Shown piece by piece: positions 1 through 36,326 of a stretch of DNA of 64,000 nt. Below the pieces are notes generated by a model. That model saw nothing but the letters and a program-made list of their open reading frames with translations. It was not told where the DNA came from and did no database searches. The stretch spans positions 9,163,122-9,227,121 of the forward strand of contig OX388327.1 of NCBI GenBank assembly GCA_947579605.1, written 5' to 3'. Each line of letters starts with the position of its first letter. Position 1 is the stretch's first letter. A program made the position numbers and the translations under genes. This DNA comes from Athripsodes cinereus (taxonomy: Eukaryota; Arthropoda; Insecta; Trichoptera; Leptoceridae).

Positions 1-472
1 AAACTTTACGGAATACTTAATTAAGTAATGACAATTAAGTTTGTAAATTTGTTTTATTTCACCTCACATCCCTTGCGGTGTAAAAAGAGAGAATCACGTC
101 ACAGTGCACGTCTTGAGATCTTGTCATGACTTCAATAATAACTCATAAGTACTTAGCACGTGAAAATAAAATAGTTCCTACATACAATATAATTAAATAA
201 ATTATAACGTGATTAAATCATAATTTTAACAACAGGAAAAATAATGCAATATGACTCAATAGCGGGAAAATTAATATTTATAATTATAGTATTTGTACAC
301 AAGAAGTAGATTTTTTTTTGTTCTATAGCGGCTCATCCCGTTGGATGTTATGGCCATAGTATCATTCTTTCATATAAATCATCATGTATATATCTTAAGC
401 GAAAAAAACCAAGAAAAACGAAAAAAAATATATGAGAATCACGTTTTTTGGACATATTCAAAAATAAGGTGA
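1..472. other. AT-rich non-coding stretch
   Basis: I see no gene, RNA or clear repeat boundary here. The sequence is AT-rich with short A and T runs. Its last ~45 bases may belong to the old LINE remnant that resumes at 945, because the hAT-type MITE at 481-936 has simply split it. Confidence 0.5.
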
Positions 473-944
473 CGCTTGACTAGGGTTGCCAGATGATAAT
501 TTGATAAAGGAGGACAGATGGGTATAAAAAGGAGGATTTTCTGTAAAAAAGGAGGACATTCAGAAATCAAACGATTTTTTTCTATTATTTTACTTTATTT
601 TAATCTTATTTAGCTGAGCTAGGTACCAATTTTGGAAAGAAGTTCTTGGTTTTTCAACAAATAATTATAAAGACCTTCACATGCCATGTTTTTGAAGTTG
701 TATTAAGTAAGAATTAAAGATTTAACTGACTGCACACTTAGTCTATTCGTCTCTTTGCTCCACTGACACTGAGTATTAATCAGTGAAAAAACTCTCGCGA
801 GTTTTATACAAAAATAAAACTCGCAGAACCCGATGTTTAGCAAAAAGGAGGACTTACAGTAGGTAAGGGAGGACGGGAGGACATAACATAAAAAAGGAGG
901 ACATGTCCTCCTTTTGGATACCATCTGGCAACCCTACGCTTGAC
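473..944. mobile_element. hAT-type MITE with 8 bp target duplication
   Basis: The element proper is 481-936 (456 bp). Its ends are inverted copies of TAGGGTTGCCAGATG, and it is flanked by identical 8 bp duplications CGCTTGAC at 473-480 and 937-944, the duplication length typical of hAT transposons. No transposase is encoded, so it is non-autonomous. The short motif AAAGGAGGACA is repeated several times near both ends in inverted orientation. It sits inside an older LINE remnant. Confidence 0.85.
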
Positions 945-1189
945 CATGTTTTCCTGGGGTGCCCTATCAGGGATGCGTATGATATTTTTGGTAATGCTCT
1001 TCAAAACGATTGCCAATTCCCCCTGAATATTGAATCATTATTGAGTATGACATCCGATACAGTCCATTCGTCCCTTCTCAAATCAATAAAAGCCAATTTT
1101 ATTATTCTATAATAACTATCTTCTCTATGACAATTTAAGAACATTTGAGACTGTTTTTGGCACACATCATCCTTGTAGGATGATATGCC
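945..1189 (+). mobile_element. Old LINE 3' remnant (ORF C-terminus plus 3' UTR)
   Basis: An open frame from 945 to 1111 encodes HVFLGCP followed by about 48 residues and a stop. This resembles the His/Cys-containing C-terminal tail of Jockey/CR1-type LINE polyproteins. It is followed by an ATCATCC-TTGTA-GGATGAT hairpin at about 1167-1185 that recurs near 63778-63796. The remnant continues across the MITE at 481-936 on the left and the MITE at 1194-1608 on the right. Family assignment is an inference from the short motif only. Confidence 0.45.
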
Positions 1190-1612
1190 TTAAGGGCCCG
1201 TTTAGCAAAAACGGTAAAATATTCAATTTTCAACAAATTTGATAGAAAAAGTGCCAAAACTTGTTGACCTTAGCGAACATATTGATTTGATAAAATAAAA
1301 AAAAACAAATATTTATTACCAATATAAGTTTTTTACTAAAAAATAAATAAATCGCAGATTGACGAGATACATTTAGGTATTCTTTGTTATAAGAAAATAC
1401 AAATTATTTGTAAAATAAATATATTTTTTATTCATCCTTTCAAGCATATAAATACTATAGATTTTAGCAAACTTTCTTTAGTATACAAAAAATTGAGTTC
1501 AAGTGGTGATTTTTGGTTCCAAAATATCAATATTTATGAAAAAAACAAAAAAATATAATTTATTTGTTCTATAATATTGTAATTACTCGTTTTTGCTAAA
1601 GGGGCCCCTTAA
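1190..1612. mobile_element. TIR MITE flanked by TTAA
   Basis: The element is 1194-1608 (415 bp) with inverted ends GGGCCCGTTTAGCAAAAACG (left) and a close match on the right that has one extra G. The flanking TTAA at 1190-1193 and 1609-1612 fits a piggyBac-like target duplication, although a shorter TA duplication cannot be excluded. It has no coding capacity. It interrupts the LINE 3' tail: the sequence before and after it together resembles 63771-63815. Confidence 0.75.
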
Positions 1613-3179
1613 GTGGAAAAAAATAAGGTCACTAACTTGATGAGAGTTCAGTCCAAAGTAGTAGAATTCCATAAATGGATAAATTCAAGCAAGCGTTTCA
1701 TTCTACCATAGTCTCTGTTTTCTTCTGGAGGTGTTTCCCTTTTCTTTTTTTTCGACCTAGTCTTAAGTGTCTTAAGATATTTTGTAAACAACTAGAACGT
1801 AGTAAATGCGTACCTAACTGTAAATTAAATTTAGGTTTTTTTGTAAAACTATGGAGACAGATTAGTGTCCATCTGGATTTACACAATGGCCAGGGAGCTG
1901 AGGGAGGCTGAGCTGCGTTCGGAGGATGCAGGGAACCGGAGGACGTGAAAGATGAGGACCAGAAGAGTCGACCCCAAATAAATGGGATAAAGGCGAGGGC
2001 GAAGAAAAAGAAGAATATAGTGTATCTCTCAAGTGGAGTAACCAGTGAACTAACTACTGCATGTAATGATCATACATGTCGTCCTCTCCGTGGCATAAAA
2101 GATAAACACATGTTGAATGTTTTGAAATATATATAAAATGAGTAGGAATAAGTAGGAAAGAGACCATTAGCATCTTAACGTTATAGAGTGAAACAGCATA
2201 ACAATTTTATAAATATTTTGAAACATGTTTTTTTTAGAAAATTAGTACTGCTTGACTAGTCTATACCATAAACATAGGTCAATGTAAGGACCGTACCGAT
2301 GTAAAATGTGCATTAATTTATGGAAAATAATAAACGTAAACAATACAAAAAAAACTCCACTCACCTTTGACATGTGTAACTAATTAAAAAAACTGCGATT
2401 TATTTTCAATCTTCTGTGACATATTAATAAACATTAATCTTACACAAACACCACCAATAATGCTTTTCACACAACTAGGAAATCTTGATATATTTATAAC
2501 AGCAATTTATTTTATTTGTGTTGCAATTATGATTAACCTTAAATTAAATGAACACGAATAATTTTATTGAAAATGTACATCGCGATAAGGATTAAATCAA
2601 AAACAAACGACACTACCACCCGCGAGAGTATATTCACGAAAACTGTTTTCTATTGGTCGAGTTTCGTTGAACGTTTGGAACGTTGTCACCAAGCGAGAAG
2701 TTTTGAAATTAGCGGGTCGAATAATGCGCATGTACAATATTTCACCAATAGCAGCCACGAATTATGTTGATGGACAGTTATTCAGCTACTACTCAAATAA
2801 TTAAATTTTAACCCAAACTTAAATTCATAATAATTTTATTTAGGTACTGAAATACTATCGTGTATTTTAAACCATTATAAGCACACAAAAATAAAACACA
2901 TTCACCCCTTTTTAATCTTCGCATAGATACTTGTGTTCACGAATATTCATTTTAAAATTTATTATATAAATACTTAAAGTGAAATTTAGACATAAATAAT
3001 TATTTTGTATAAAAGTTATACAAACATTCCACTCTTTTATTTTGGTGCCCTTCTTGTAGATATGTCGTGATGGTACGGTAGTAGTCATAGTAATAAAAAT
3101 ATATTTACTCAGAACAATGAAAATTATTATAAATAATTAAATCTTGAATCGTGTGTATCAAACTGAAAAAAAGAGACTA
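1613..3179. other. Intergenic stretch with decayed LINE-tail copies
   Basis: No gene is recognised. About 2020-2105 and 3055-3100 are decayed copies of the repeat whose best copies are at 45776-46060 and 50988-51190, shown by the motifs for a palindromic CCCACAAGTGGGG-like segment and a GTGATGGTA-(GTA)n tail. A GC-richer segment at 2560-2770 contains ATTGG/CCAAT motifs and might be an old promoter, but no transcript start can be assigned. Confidence 0.4.
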
Positions 3180-3490
3180 GAGGCGTTTAAGATGTGGTCC
3201 TATAGAAGATTCTAAAAGGATCACATCTCAAATCATGAGATTCTAAATAAAATCGGAAGAGGAAGACGCCAGCTCAAGAAAATCTTAGAGACAGGTCCCA
3301 TGTGGATTGGAGACATAAAGCGATACGAAAACTTCCTAGAAGAAAATTAATAACAGAAGGGATTACTGGGGTGATTGATCACAAGAGGCGCCCATGCCGA
3401 GAATACCTCGATGATCTATGCAAAGATATAAGATGCAGATCGTACGAAGGGCTGAAAAAGATAGCAAAGAATAGAGCGCAATAAAAATAA
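3180..3490 (+). mobile_element. 5'-truncated LINE ORF fragment
   Basis: Frames across this segment encode the basic C-terminal tail typical of RTE-like LINE polyproteins. The pattern is a GRGRRQLKK-like stretch, then a spaced RPCREYLDDL and EGLKKIAKNRAQ, ending in a stop at 3482-3484. The reading frame is not continuous, so this is a decayed copy. It is more diverged than the other RTE tails in the window. Confidence 0.5.
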
Positions 3491-3980
3491 AGCTGCTGCA
3501 AAGTGATCCACGGGATTCAAATTGGTTCAAATCAGAGAAAATCAAATTTTAAGTTTTTATATAATGAAAATATTTTATTATCTTGAATCCGTAGTAATTT
3601 ATTGCAATACTACGAAAAGCGAATATTTATGATAAAGAAATTCAATTTTATAAAAGCGAAATCAAAATATTCCGTAACATAAGAAAACGGGACATATTTT
3701 TGCATTGTCATTGTTTTTTTTTTTTTTTTAATAAATAAAGCATCTAGTTACAGTTAAATAACGAAATCTTAAAAAGTGCGCCTCAATGAGTACCAACTTC
3801 TCGGAAAAATCTGCTGGTCGGAAAATGATTTTGGCTTGCATGTGATGCTGCAATTGGCACAACTGTTAGTATTTGGTGAGTTGCAAATGGTGGGTGGTGT
3901 TTCGTGCCGTTCTCTCGGTGCAAAATTATTTACGTAAATCGGTGTTATTTGTGGCATAAACAAGAGAAAAATCAATCAAA
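3491..3980. other. Region upstream of Kdm2, including probable 5' UTR
   Basis: A long T run lies at about 3713-3729. The last ~150 bases before the Kdm2 start codon are less AT-rich and probably hold the transcription start and 5' UTR, but no TATA box or initiator can be assigned with confidence. Confidence 0.4.
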
Positions 3981-28315
<24,335 letters not shown>

Positions 28316-28800
28316 TCCACTACTATAAAGGATCCATAGATCGTAAATTAAACGTTGAGTTACCTCGGATCTCTCGTCCGAATACACATTTATATAATTT
28401 TGTATTAATTCAATATCACTATTGTGTGTAGTTACATGTTATGATAAGGAATCGATCTAGTAATGTACACCTACATCTTACATTCTATGCGTTGCCTCCT
28501 ATTTTTAATGCCTTGGTTATATGTTATATACCTAAGTAGAAAATAAGAATCTGCATTGATATACGAATACATTATATTAATTTCTTGCAAATATTTGTTA
28601 AACACAATCTACCAAATATTAAAATAGAAGCTCATTTTATTGTATCAATCGATAATGATAATTTTTAACATTCATCACTCTATATGTATCTATATTGTAT
28701 TTTTATTTTTACAGGGATGGTTTTTAAATTTATTTAAAACCATCCACACGTTTTTTGGGTTTTAAAAATCAATTTGGCTCAAATCCTTTTTTTTATAAAA
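28316..28800. other. Downstream of Kdm2, probable 3' UTR
   Basis: AT-rich sequence with no canonical polyadenylation signal that I would pick confidently. No gene follows on the plus strand for more than 30 kb. Confidence 0.4.
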
Positions 28801-28860
28801 ATAATTCAAAATTGGTTAAAGTTGATATTTTTAACCGACTGTACTTGGTGAAAATTCATG

Positions 28861-29119
28861 TTGAATTGATTATAAATAAAACACTTATTTATAGTATATC
28901 CACAGTGATTTTTTTATTGGACGCGAGCCGGCTTTCAAGAGCTTCCGCTCTCATCATCAGGCTGGTGAAAAGTAAAGAAATTACAAGTTGCTGATGAATA
29001 TATATAGTATGTTATTGGGTAGCAAAACAAAAGTGGTGATTAGACAGTGGTAACAAACAATTGAAATACTGTCACTGTGGATATACTATAAATAAGTGTT
29101 TTATTTATAATTAATTCAA
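28861..29119 (-). repeat. Hammerhead-bearing terminal repeat of Penelope type
   Basis: Two 48 bp arms (28861-28908 and 29072-29119) are inverted copies with one mismatch. They bracket a minus-strand hammerhead-like core. A 15 bp direct repeat AATTCAAAATTGGTT lies at 28803-28817 and 29113-29127. Penelope-like retroelements are known to carry hammerhead ribozymes in their terminal repeats and often an inverted partial repeat, and this layout fits that. Confidence 0.6.
28915..28967 (-). ncRNA. Hammerhead ribozyme, type I-like
   Basis: On the minus strand CTGATGA is followed by a helix II hairpin (GAGAGC-GGAA-GCTCTT), then GAAA, a minimal helix III (GCCGGC) and TC at the cleavage position. One extra U separates the core from helix II, as in the other copies in this window. 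Helix I is weak here (only two clear pairs), so activity is uncertain. Confidence 0.6.
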
Positions 29120-29703
29120 AATTGGTTTTTCAATAATTGAATGGGATTGTGTAATAAAATAAATCAATTAATATAATTGAATCAAACCTAAATAAATCAT
29201 GATCGAAACTCTTCATTCTTTATTTTGTTTCTTAAATGTTTTTTTTTTTGAAAACCAGTGAAGCAATGATGTAAATTTGTAGCTATAGTAATATTATTTA
29301 TTTGATCAAAATACAACTGCCATTTAGGTACAGACCCCAAGGGCGCTATTTTTATTTTAGATACAAGGTATAATAGTGATATTCTATATATTTATTATAA
29401 ATTCTTTTACTAAAAACCATAGAAAGCTTGAGTTTTCTAATGAACTCTTGTTTATTTATGTTAGTTAATTATATTCCTAAAAGAAAAATGTCAGAGTAGC
29501 ACTTGTTTTGTTTTTGCAAAAAAAAAAAATGAAAATATTTTAAATCATACAATTGCCCGTTAATATTTAACAGTCACTGGTTGTTTTTAACACTGACTGT
29601 TAAAAATTGACAGTCACTTTTATAGTTAAACGGTGACTGTTAAAATTTAACAGGCACTTTTTATTAAGACATTAAATTATATTTATTGTATATGGTTGAA
29701 AGC

Positions 29704-29925
29704 ATTTTGCGTGTCATTATCTTTGACGGGGTACATATTTCTGTACTAGAAATACCACATTACCTACAGCTGATGTGTAATATTTACTCAGAATTGGGTA
29801 GATAATATATTTTGCGTGTCATTATCTTTGACGGGGTACATATTTCTGTACAAGAAATACCACATTACCTACAGCTGATGTGTAATATTTACTCAGAATT
29901 GGGTAGATAATATATTTTATTTTTA
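29704..29925. repeat. Tandem duplication, 105 bp period
   Basis: Two head-to-tail copies start at 29706 and 29811, with a single T/A difference seen near 29745 and 29850. A very recent duplication. No coding content. Confidence 0.9.
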
Positions 29926-29996
29926 ATTATTAATTGAATTTAAAGTTCTTTTGAATGTCTTGTTTTTATAACACACGCAAATATCTATGAAACAGA

Positions 29997-30258
29997 CATA
30001 TCGTCGTTGGTTCTATGAAACCTCTTATGTGCTCCAAACCAAATTTTACAGGGGACACAAAATTAAAGTCCACAGATCAACAATTGTAATCAAGTTCGTT
30101 ATTAAATTCATGTAAAAATTTAGACGTTTTACATGAAATTGATAAAAAATTTGATTACATTTGCTGATCTATGGACTTTAAAACAGTTTTTTTGCGTCCC
30201 CTGTAAAAATTGGTTTGGAGCACATAAGAGGTTTCATAGTACCGACAACGATATATGT
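29997..30258. repeat. Foldback element with ~125 bp arms
   Basis: The left arm from 29997 (TCGTCGTTGGTTCTATGAAA, then CTCTTATGTGCTCCAAACC) is inverted at the right end (about 30190-30258). The arms meet near 30125 with a short spacer, giving an almost perfect hairpin. No target duplication was identified. Confidence 0.75.
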
Positions 30259-30259
30259 A

Positions 30260-32160
30260 TGTCATTACACATCATTTTTTAACTTACAGCAGTTTTATTA
30301 AAATAATAATTTTTTTTTTTTATATTTTAACTTGAGTTAATTTGAGATCTATAACGCAACATTCAATTCATTCCAATTCTGTCGTACTTTTTATAAATGA
30401 AATCATTTAAATTAATTTTGATTTGATTGCAAACTCAAATCAGGTTGTTTGAATTATCAGAAGTAATTTTAAAAATATATATATATTTTGTACCCAATTC
30501 TATCTTAAATATAAAAATATTATATATTAAGTAACGATAAACACTTTATTATACTTTATTATAGGAAATCAAATATAAATATGTTAGCAATATATTACAG
30601 ATATATATATATATATAAATAAAAAAATAAGAAACCGTGTATAAAATTTATAAGACTATTATACTTTTGATATTTAAAACTTTGCTTGTAGATATTATCA
30701 TTAAAATAAATAAATAAAAAAACATTATTATTATTATTCAAACATAGAAATTAGTATTTTAAGAATATATTATATAATCATTTCTTATTACATTAATAAA
30801 TTGTGCATTTTTAAATCAACATAGTTTTATCCATCTTATCAATTATTATGTTATATGAGTTGATTCATTTAATATACATATATATATATTATCTGTATTC
30901 TATATCTATTTAAACATTTTTTTATTCCTCAGCGATATTTTATTTCTCTCCACATTGTTTCACGCATACATTTTTAAATCATTTGATTTAAATCATTATC
31001 AACTTATCTTTTCACAGTTTAAGCTGCACAAAATTTCAGTTTATCAGTGTATCAACTGTTTTTGATTCTGTTTTGATTTTCAAACTTTATGTATAAAACT
31101 ATTGTACTTTTAATTTTGTGAAATATCATGAACTTTGTATGTATTATTTTTTTGCTATTAAAATTAATCTGGATTTGAAATATACCCAAATACACCCCGG
31201 ACACCCTCGAAGTAAGCAATGTGCTTTTATGAAGGTGGATTAGGTTGGAGAGCGGGTGAAATCAAATCTGGAAGTTCTGTTGGAACTCTTGAGACTATCG
31301 TCAGTCTACAGACTTCATTTATTTATTTTAATAATATAAGTTATAACTAGCTACACCAAAAGATTCCTAAACAAATTATTAGATACAAATCATATTAAAA
31401 TCAAAATATTAAATAGGATTTAAGTTATGAAAAAATCTCAAATCATTTGTTCTGTAATTTTATGTGGATCAGTATTAAAATTTTCCTTTTTATAATAGCA
31501 ATCTTAAATTCAATTTTGTATATTTTATTTTCATTGTATCATAGTGTATAAGAATACAGTGTTTATTGAATAAATAAATAAATAAAAATGTTATGATATA
31601 TAGAAGTGGCTTAATAGATTCCTATCTGTATTATTTATATATTTTATTACGTGAGAAACACGTAGTAATAAAATAAAAAACAAAAACATTGACTTAGCAG
31701 CGTGGTGATATTGTTTGAATTAATTCTTATGTCTGTTGCTGTCTGTACCCAATAGAATTAAGATTTAAAATGTATATTACATATTAAAATCGTGAGTGTG
31801 TCTCGATTAGTATTGGACTTCTAAGCAAGAATGAATATTTAAACTATAATGTGTTCACTTAAATGCCCAAATCTGTTAAGAATTTAAACAACTTTTTTGT
31901 GCAAGTGCAGTCTTTGTCTAGTTAATGTTTGGCTTTTATTTTATTTTACAAAAATTCACGGCATAAGCCTATTACATGTCAAAATACATAATTATACATA
32001 AAATTTACAAGTACAACAGTGACAAATTTTAACAAAACAATATTGCATTAAATTTAAGAAAACCAAATGACCAAACAGCAAACAGAGACCCAAATTTTGT
32101 GTGATGCATACATTTTTGAAAGTATAATATAAAATTTCTTATAGAGAAATATTTAAACTG
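30260..32160. other. AT-rich intergenic DNA
   Basis: Short TA microsatellites occur at about 30600-30617 and 30880. A less AT-rich stretch at 31185-31310 resembles repeat DNA but I cannot place it. No gene seen. Confidence 0.4.
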
Positions 32161-32171
32161 GGTAACTCTTG

Positions 32172-32390
32172 TCAGATTCGACTGTAATTTTTCCAATTAC
32201 TCTTCAAAATCCCGGAACACAGGTCATAAATTGGTTTCCTCCATTTTGTCGCCGATTGAGTCATCTCTTTTCGTAACATTTTTTCCTCTTGTCTGACAGC
32301 TATGTCATTGTTGTTGACAGTATCCAAATATTTTGCAAATAATACTGGAGTATGCAAAAACATTGAATTTGGACAAAATCTGCTAATAAA
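32172..32390 (-). pseudogene. Unrecognised short ORF fragment
   Basis: A minus-strand frame ending at 32172 encodes about 73 residues, including FCPNSMFLHTPVLFAKYLD and EEKMLRKEMTQSATKWRKPI. The composition is protein-like (Lys/Glu and Trp spacing), so it may be the end of a transposon or host protein. I do not recognise it, and no splice partner is evident. Confidence 0.3.
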
Positions 32391-32889
32391 TAATGCTGAA
32401 AATAATCCTGGATTAACATTTAAAATACTTAAATTTTCTAAATAAAACCATACATTTGTTGTCTGACTCCCGAAAATAAAAATTACTATGGAATGAAAGG
32501 TATACTAGATATTTGTCTAAAAAAACTTATACATTTTGAAAACAATGGTCAATTATGTGAATATAATATTTGCCTTGTGATGTGGTATGGTGTGATGGTA
32601 GAAATATTGAGTAAATAATAAATAAGATTACGTTATCAGTGAGATCTTTAAACATTAGAAAATAAATGTGTATTGAATATTTAAAATACTGAGAGTTGAA
32701 TCATTGTATAATTGTTTATAAATTTAATTTTTGATGAACTGCAATCTCCAAAAGTCTAATCTTTAGAAGTGATCATCGATATATTGAACAAACTGTGACA
32801 AAGATTTGACTAACACTGAATAAACTAGTTGAGTGTTTAAACATTGAATGAACTAGTTAAGATATTGCACAAATCACACCTAAGGAAAA

Positions 32890-33130
32890 TTTAATAAACT
32901 GATAATTGATTATTGAGACACTGAATAAACTAGATATGGATCAATGAGACACTGAGTAAACTACATACAGATCATTGGGACACTGAATAAACTACATACG
33001 GATCACTGGGACACTGAATAAACTACATACATACATACGAATCATTGGGACACTGAATAAACTTAACATTGGTTGTTAAGACACTACATAAACTATATAC
33101 TGGACATGGAGATACTGAATAAGTTAATAC
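32890..33130. repeat. Minisatellite, ~36 bp unit
   Basis: About six imperfect copies of a unit containing GATCATTGGGACACTGAATA and AACTACATAC. The centre is more regular than the edges, as expected of an old array decaying from the outside. Confidence 0.8.
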
Positions 33131-33689
33131 AGAACATTTAATTACTCAAACTATAATAATGTATTGACCATTATTTAAATTTAACATTGAATCATGTGTT
33201 GACTATTGAATAAACTATATTTTAAATGGTTTCCGTAAAGACTCCGTGAGATCAAACCATTAGATATCGCTCAGTTGATATTAACATAAATAAAATATTA
33301 TCAAAGACATTGTATGTTATAAAACCGTGCGTTTTTAACCAAATTCAAGCTAAAACATGCTTTCTACTATTGCAGTAAGGTGTACCACATGAGAGGTAAA
33401 TACATATTATTATGGCGAGTGGCATGTTTTTTTTTACATAGAAGTGCACACGTTGGTTGCATATAATGTCTTTGAATATTGCTTTATATCAGAAATACAT
33501 TTTATTAATGATTGTAGAAACGCATTACATTTATGTAAGTTTTAAGGTGTAACTACATGTTATAATATAAATATAATTATGTGTACATACAAATGCTGGT
33601 GATTTAAATATATAAATAAATATCATTATCTAATTTACTTGTTTTTGAACTGCTTCATTAAAATATTATTTGAATATCTGCTCTCTATA

Positions 33690-33930
33690 TGACTTATCAT
33701 AAACTTAAAGAGAAGAGTGGTAGCTCAATTCTGTTCCAGAGGTATGTCACAAGTTATTCACCCATTCTGTCTGTTCTATTATTGCAATTGATTTTACTGA
33801 CTCATTGACGATGAAAGAATAATCTTATCTCTATACCACCATGGCATCTCCCACAAGCGGAGTAACCAGTTAAATAATTATTGGCAAATTATTCTCTTTG
33901 TGCCAATAACTCAAAAAACTAATAGAAAAA
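33690..33930 (+). repeat. Decayed LINE-tail repeat
   Basis: Two pieces related to the family at 45776-46060: AAACTTAAAGAGAAGAGTGG at about 33702 and ACCATGGCATCTCCCACAAG at about 33837. Their order relative to the better copy suggests rearrangement or two separate insertions. Confidence 0.5.
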
Positions 33931-34083
33931 TGTGGTAGACCTATTCTTTGTTGTATGTAGACTCTATGAAACAGTGCTCAAGGTAATATTTACCATTGGA
34001 TAAGATTTCAGAATGACTTGCAAGTTCATTACAAGGGTATGGTGAGAAGTTCTCCAACTGACAATAAGTGACTCTGACTTTCA

Positions 34084-34590
34084 AGGGGCGTTCACTTTCA
34101 GTGATCACTCTGGATGATCCTCCAAGATGAAAAGGTGTGAACAGCAGGGTTACTCTTGACAAAACTAAACACGATCTTAATCTTGATCATACGACGCACG
34201 AAGGGACTATGGTCAAAAACACCGTGCTACCGCTAACGCGCTATCAGTTTGTGTGTATTTTTGACCAATAGTCACTTCGTGCGTCGTATGATCAAGATCA
34301 AGACTAGGATCGTGTTTAGTTTTGTCAAGAGTAGCCCTACAGGTGTTTCATCAATAGTGATCACTAGCGATGATGGAGGAAAGCGTTTACTACCCGACAT
34401 AATTTTGAAGAAAGGTCCTTTCACAGAAACGACCATAAACAAGCTTTATCCTATTATTAGTCTTATTTATGAATTTGAATTGCAAATGTTATTTTTTTTT
34501 TTTATTTAATATTTTATTTACGAAAATAGTCTAACTAAATACAACATAACTGTGAGTGTTAATATTATGGCAGTGAAAGCATAGGAAAAA
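34084..34590 (-). mobile_element. TIR MITE copy, relative of 57384-57857
   Basis: The left end GGGGCGTTCACTTTCAGTGA and the block with TAGTGATCACTAGCGATGA match the element at 57384-57857 in inverse orientation. The far terminus is missing. The copy is interrupted at about 34146-34340 by a foldback element. An open frame at 34249-34509 reflects similarity to the sister copy rather than a demonstrated gene. Confidence 0.65.
34146..34340. repeat. Foldback element nested in a MITE
   Basis: Arms beginning AGGGTTACTCTTGACAAAAC and an inverted AGGGCTACTCTTGACAAAAC pair along about 70 bp each, around a ~40 bp spacer. The sister MITE at 57384-57857 lacks this segment, so it is an insertion. ACAG flanks both sides and may be the target duplication. 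Confidence 0.7.
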
Positions 34591-34741
34591 TAAATAAATA
34601 AACAAACAAAAAAATTATCATAAATGCGAAATATAAAGCAACACACATGTTGGGAAATTTAGAATTGCAAAAATTAACAAAAATGCAAAAATAGTACGCC
34701 GAATCGTGATGAAAGCGCGCGCTCATATGAACAGCAAACGG

Positions 34742-34958
34742 ACTTTACATTAGTATCAAAACTAATGCGGTGAACACCATGGTGTAAAGCTCTTAAGCCA
34801 TCCTATGCCGATTCGTAAGCGTCGGAACAGCTAATACTCTCTTCTCTACCCTGCAAGTGATGCATAAATTGTGATTTGGTTCATACCTATCGAATAATAC
34901 ATCATATTAACACTTTCGTAGGTGTAAAATTCCATGTTATATGAATAAAATATCACTT

Positions 34959-34960
<2 letters not shown>
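34742..34960 (-). repeat. Dispersed repeat, relative of 53154-53600
   Basis: In inverse orientation this contains GCAGGGTAGAGAAGAG, GTTCCGACGCTTACGAATCG and TTTTACACCTACGAAAGTGT, all of which recur at 53154-53600. No ORF is present; the ends are undefined. Confidence 0.65.

Positions 34961-35004
<44 letters not shown>
34961..35004. repeat. (TA)n microsatellite
   Basis: An uninterrupted AT dinucleotide run with one break. Confidence 0.9.
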
Positions 35005-35559
35005 GATTTAATGTTGTGTCGGTCATTCTGTGAGATGGTCCTGATGAAACACATGTACACAATGTTGAAAGACAACACCTTTTCGACGAATCCAATCTGC
35101 CTATTCTGGTGACGGGCCGAGTCTCGTATATATACATATGTGAGTGTATCGTTTCCTTAATGCAGAACTATTCTTAGTTCAAAATTTGGTCAAACCGAGT
35201 TAAATTTATTAAGAAATGATAATAACAGATTGAGTTCTCTTGTAAATCTTAATATATAGCTACATTGACAAAAGTACTCGAGATTTTAAATAAATCTAAG
35301 TGAAAATTTAACTGTTTTGTATTATTAAAATAAAATATCATCAGTATGAATTTTCAATCTGTGAATATACAGACTTTAGAATTATTAGATACCAGATCAT
35401 TTAATGAATGAGAGTAATTAGATTGGTAAATTATAAAGAATGTCAAAACTTGCTTTAGATATTTTAAATATTTCTATTTTTATTACAAAAACAAAACTAT
35501 AATCTGCTGCTTTGAAAAAGCACCCTAAAAAACTTTGGATAGTTCTAAGGTGGCGGTAT

Positions 35560-35855
35560 GTTAACGAAACTTGGACATGATTGAAAAGGAATGAAAGTGG
35601 AATAAATTGCTGTGGATTTGCAGAGAGAATGACTCGGAAGGTGCTGAGAGGAATGTTACTCGGAGACGTGGACGTCCGAGGAAAAAATGGCAAGATCATG
35701 TTAAATCAAATCCCACAGGACGTTCACGTGTTGAGCACATTAAACGGGAGAGCATGCCTGATGACAGTGACAGAAGCGAAAGATGTATGCAATGATAGAG
35801 GGAAGTGGCGCTCTATCCTTTCTGCCTACTCCGCGAGGGAAGCGGCGTGATAGCA
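35560..35855 (+). mobile_element. Frameshifted RTE LINE tail
   Basis: Two overlapping frames complement each other: GRPRKKWQDHV in one, then TEAKDVCNDRGKWRSILSA in the other, before a stop at 35848-35850. At least one frameshift separates them. This is the same tail type as 12971-13208 but from a more diverged subfamily. Confidence 0.65.
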
Positions 35856-36326
35856 TGTATTTATGATTGTAGAAAGCTTATGAAATAGAATTAGAGAAAG
35901 TCTAGTTCTTGTTGGGGACTCCATCCCACTAGTAATATCTATTCATAATTTATGTAAACAAAACAATAGAAATCAAACATTCCATTGTTTTGTGCTGTGT
36001 TGTGTCAAACAGGTATTTGGAATGATTCCAGAGTGGTTCAAAATATGACAAAAATTTTCTTGTTAATTTTATATTGTATTCAAAGTGTGGACTCCAATAT
36101 TATTTTGTTAAATAAATGAGATGTGTACCAAATAATAATGATAATAACAATTTTCTATCATACCCAAAGTAAGTTGAGTCTGAGAAATATTGCGAGAGGT
36201 GGTAGACATTGGAGGTGGAGGTAATAATAAAAATGTAAAAGAATGAAAAAGTATTATTTATTTATTCATTCTTAAATTTACATTGAGTACAATAGTAATT
36301 ACATAGGTAGGTATGCATTAAATATG

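Noticed and set aside
32890..33130. CRISPR-like array
   Set aside because: The units are contiguous and imperfect with no unique spacers, and the genome is eukaryotic. It is a minisatellite.
35036..35080. Fourth hammerhead (CTGATGA ... GAAA on the plus strand)
   Set aside because: The core words are present with a weak helix II, but I found no helix III or helix I pairing.
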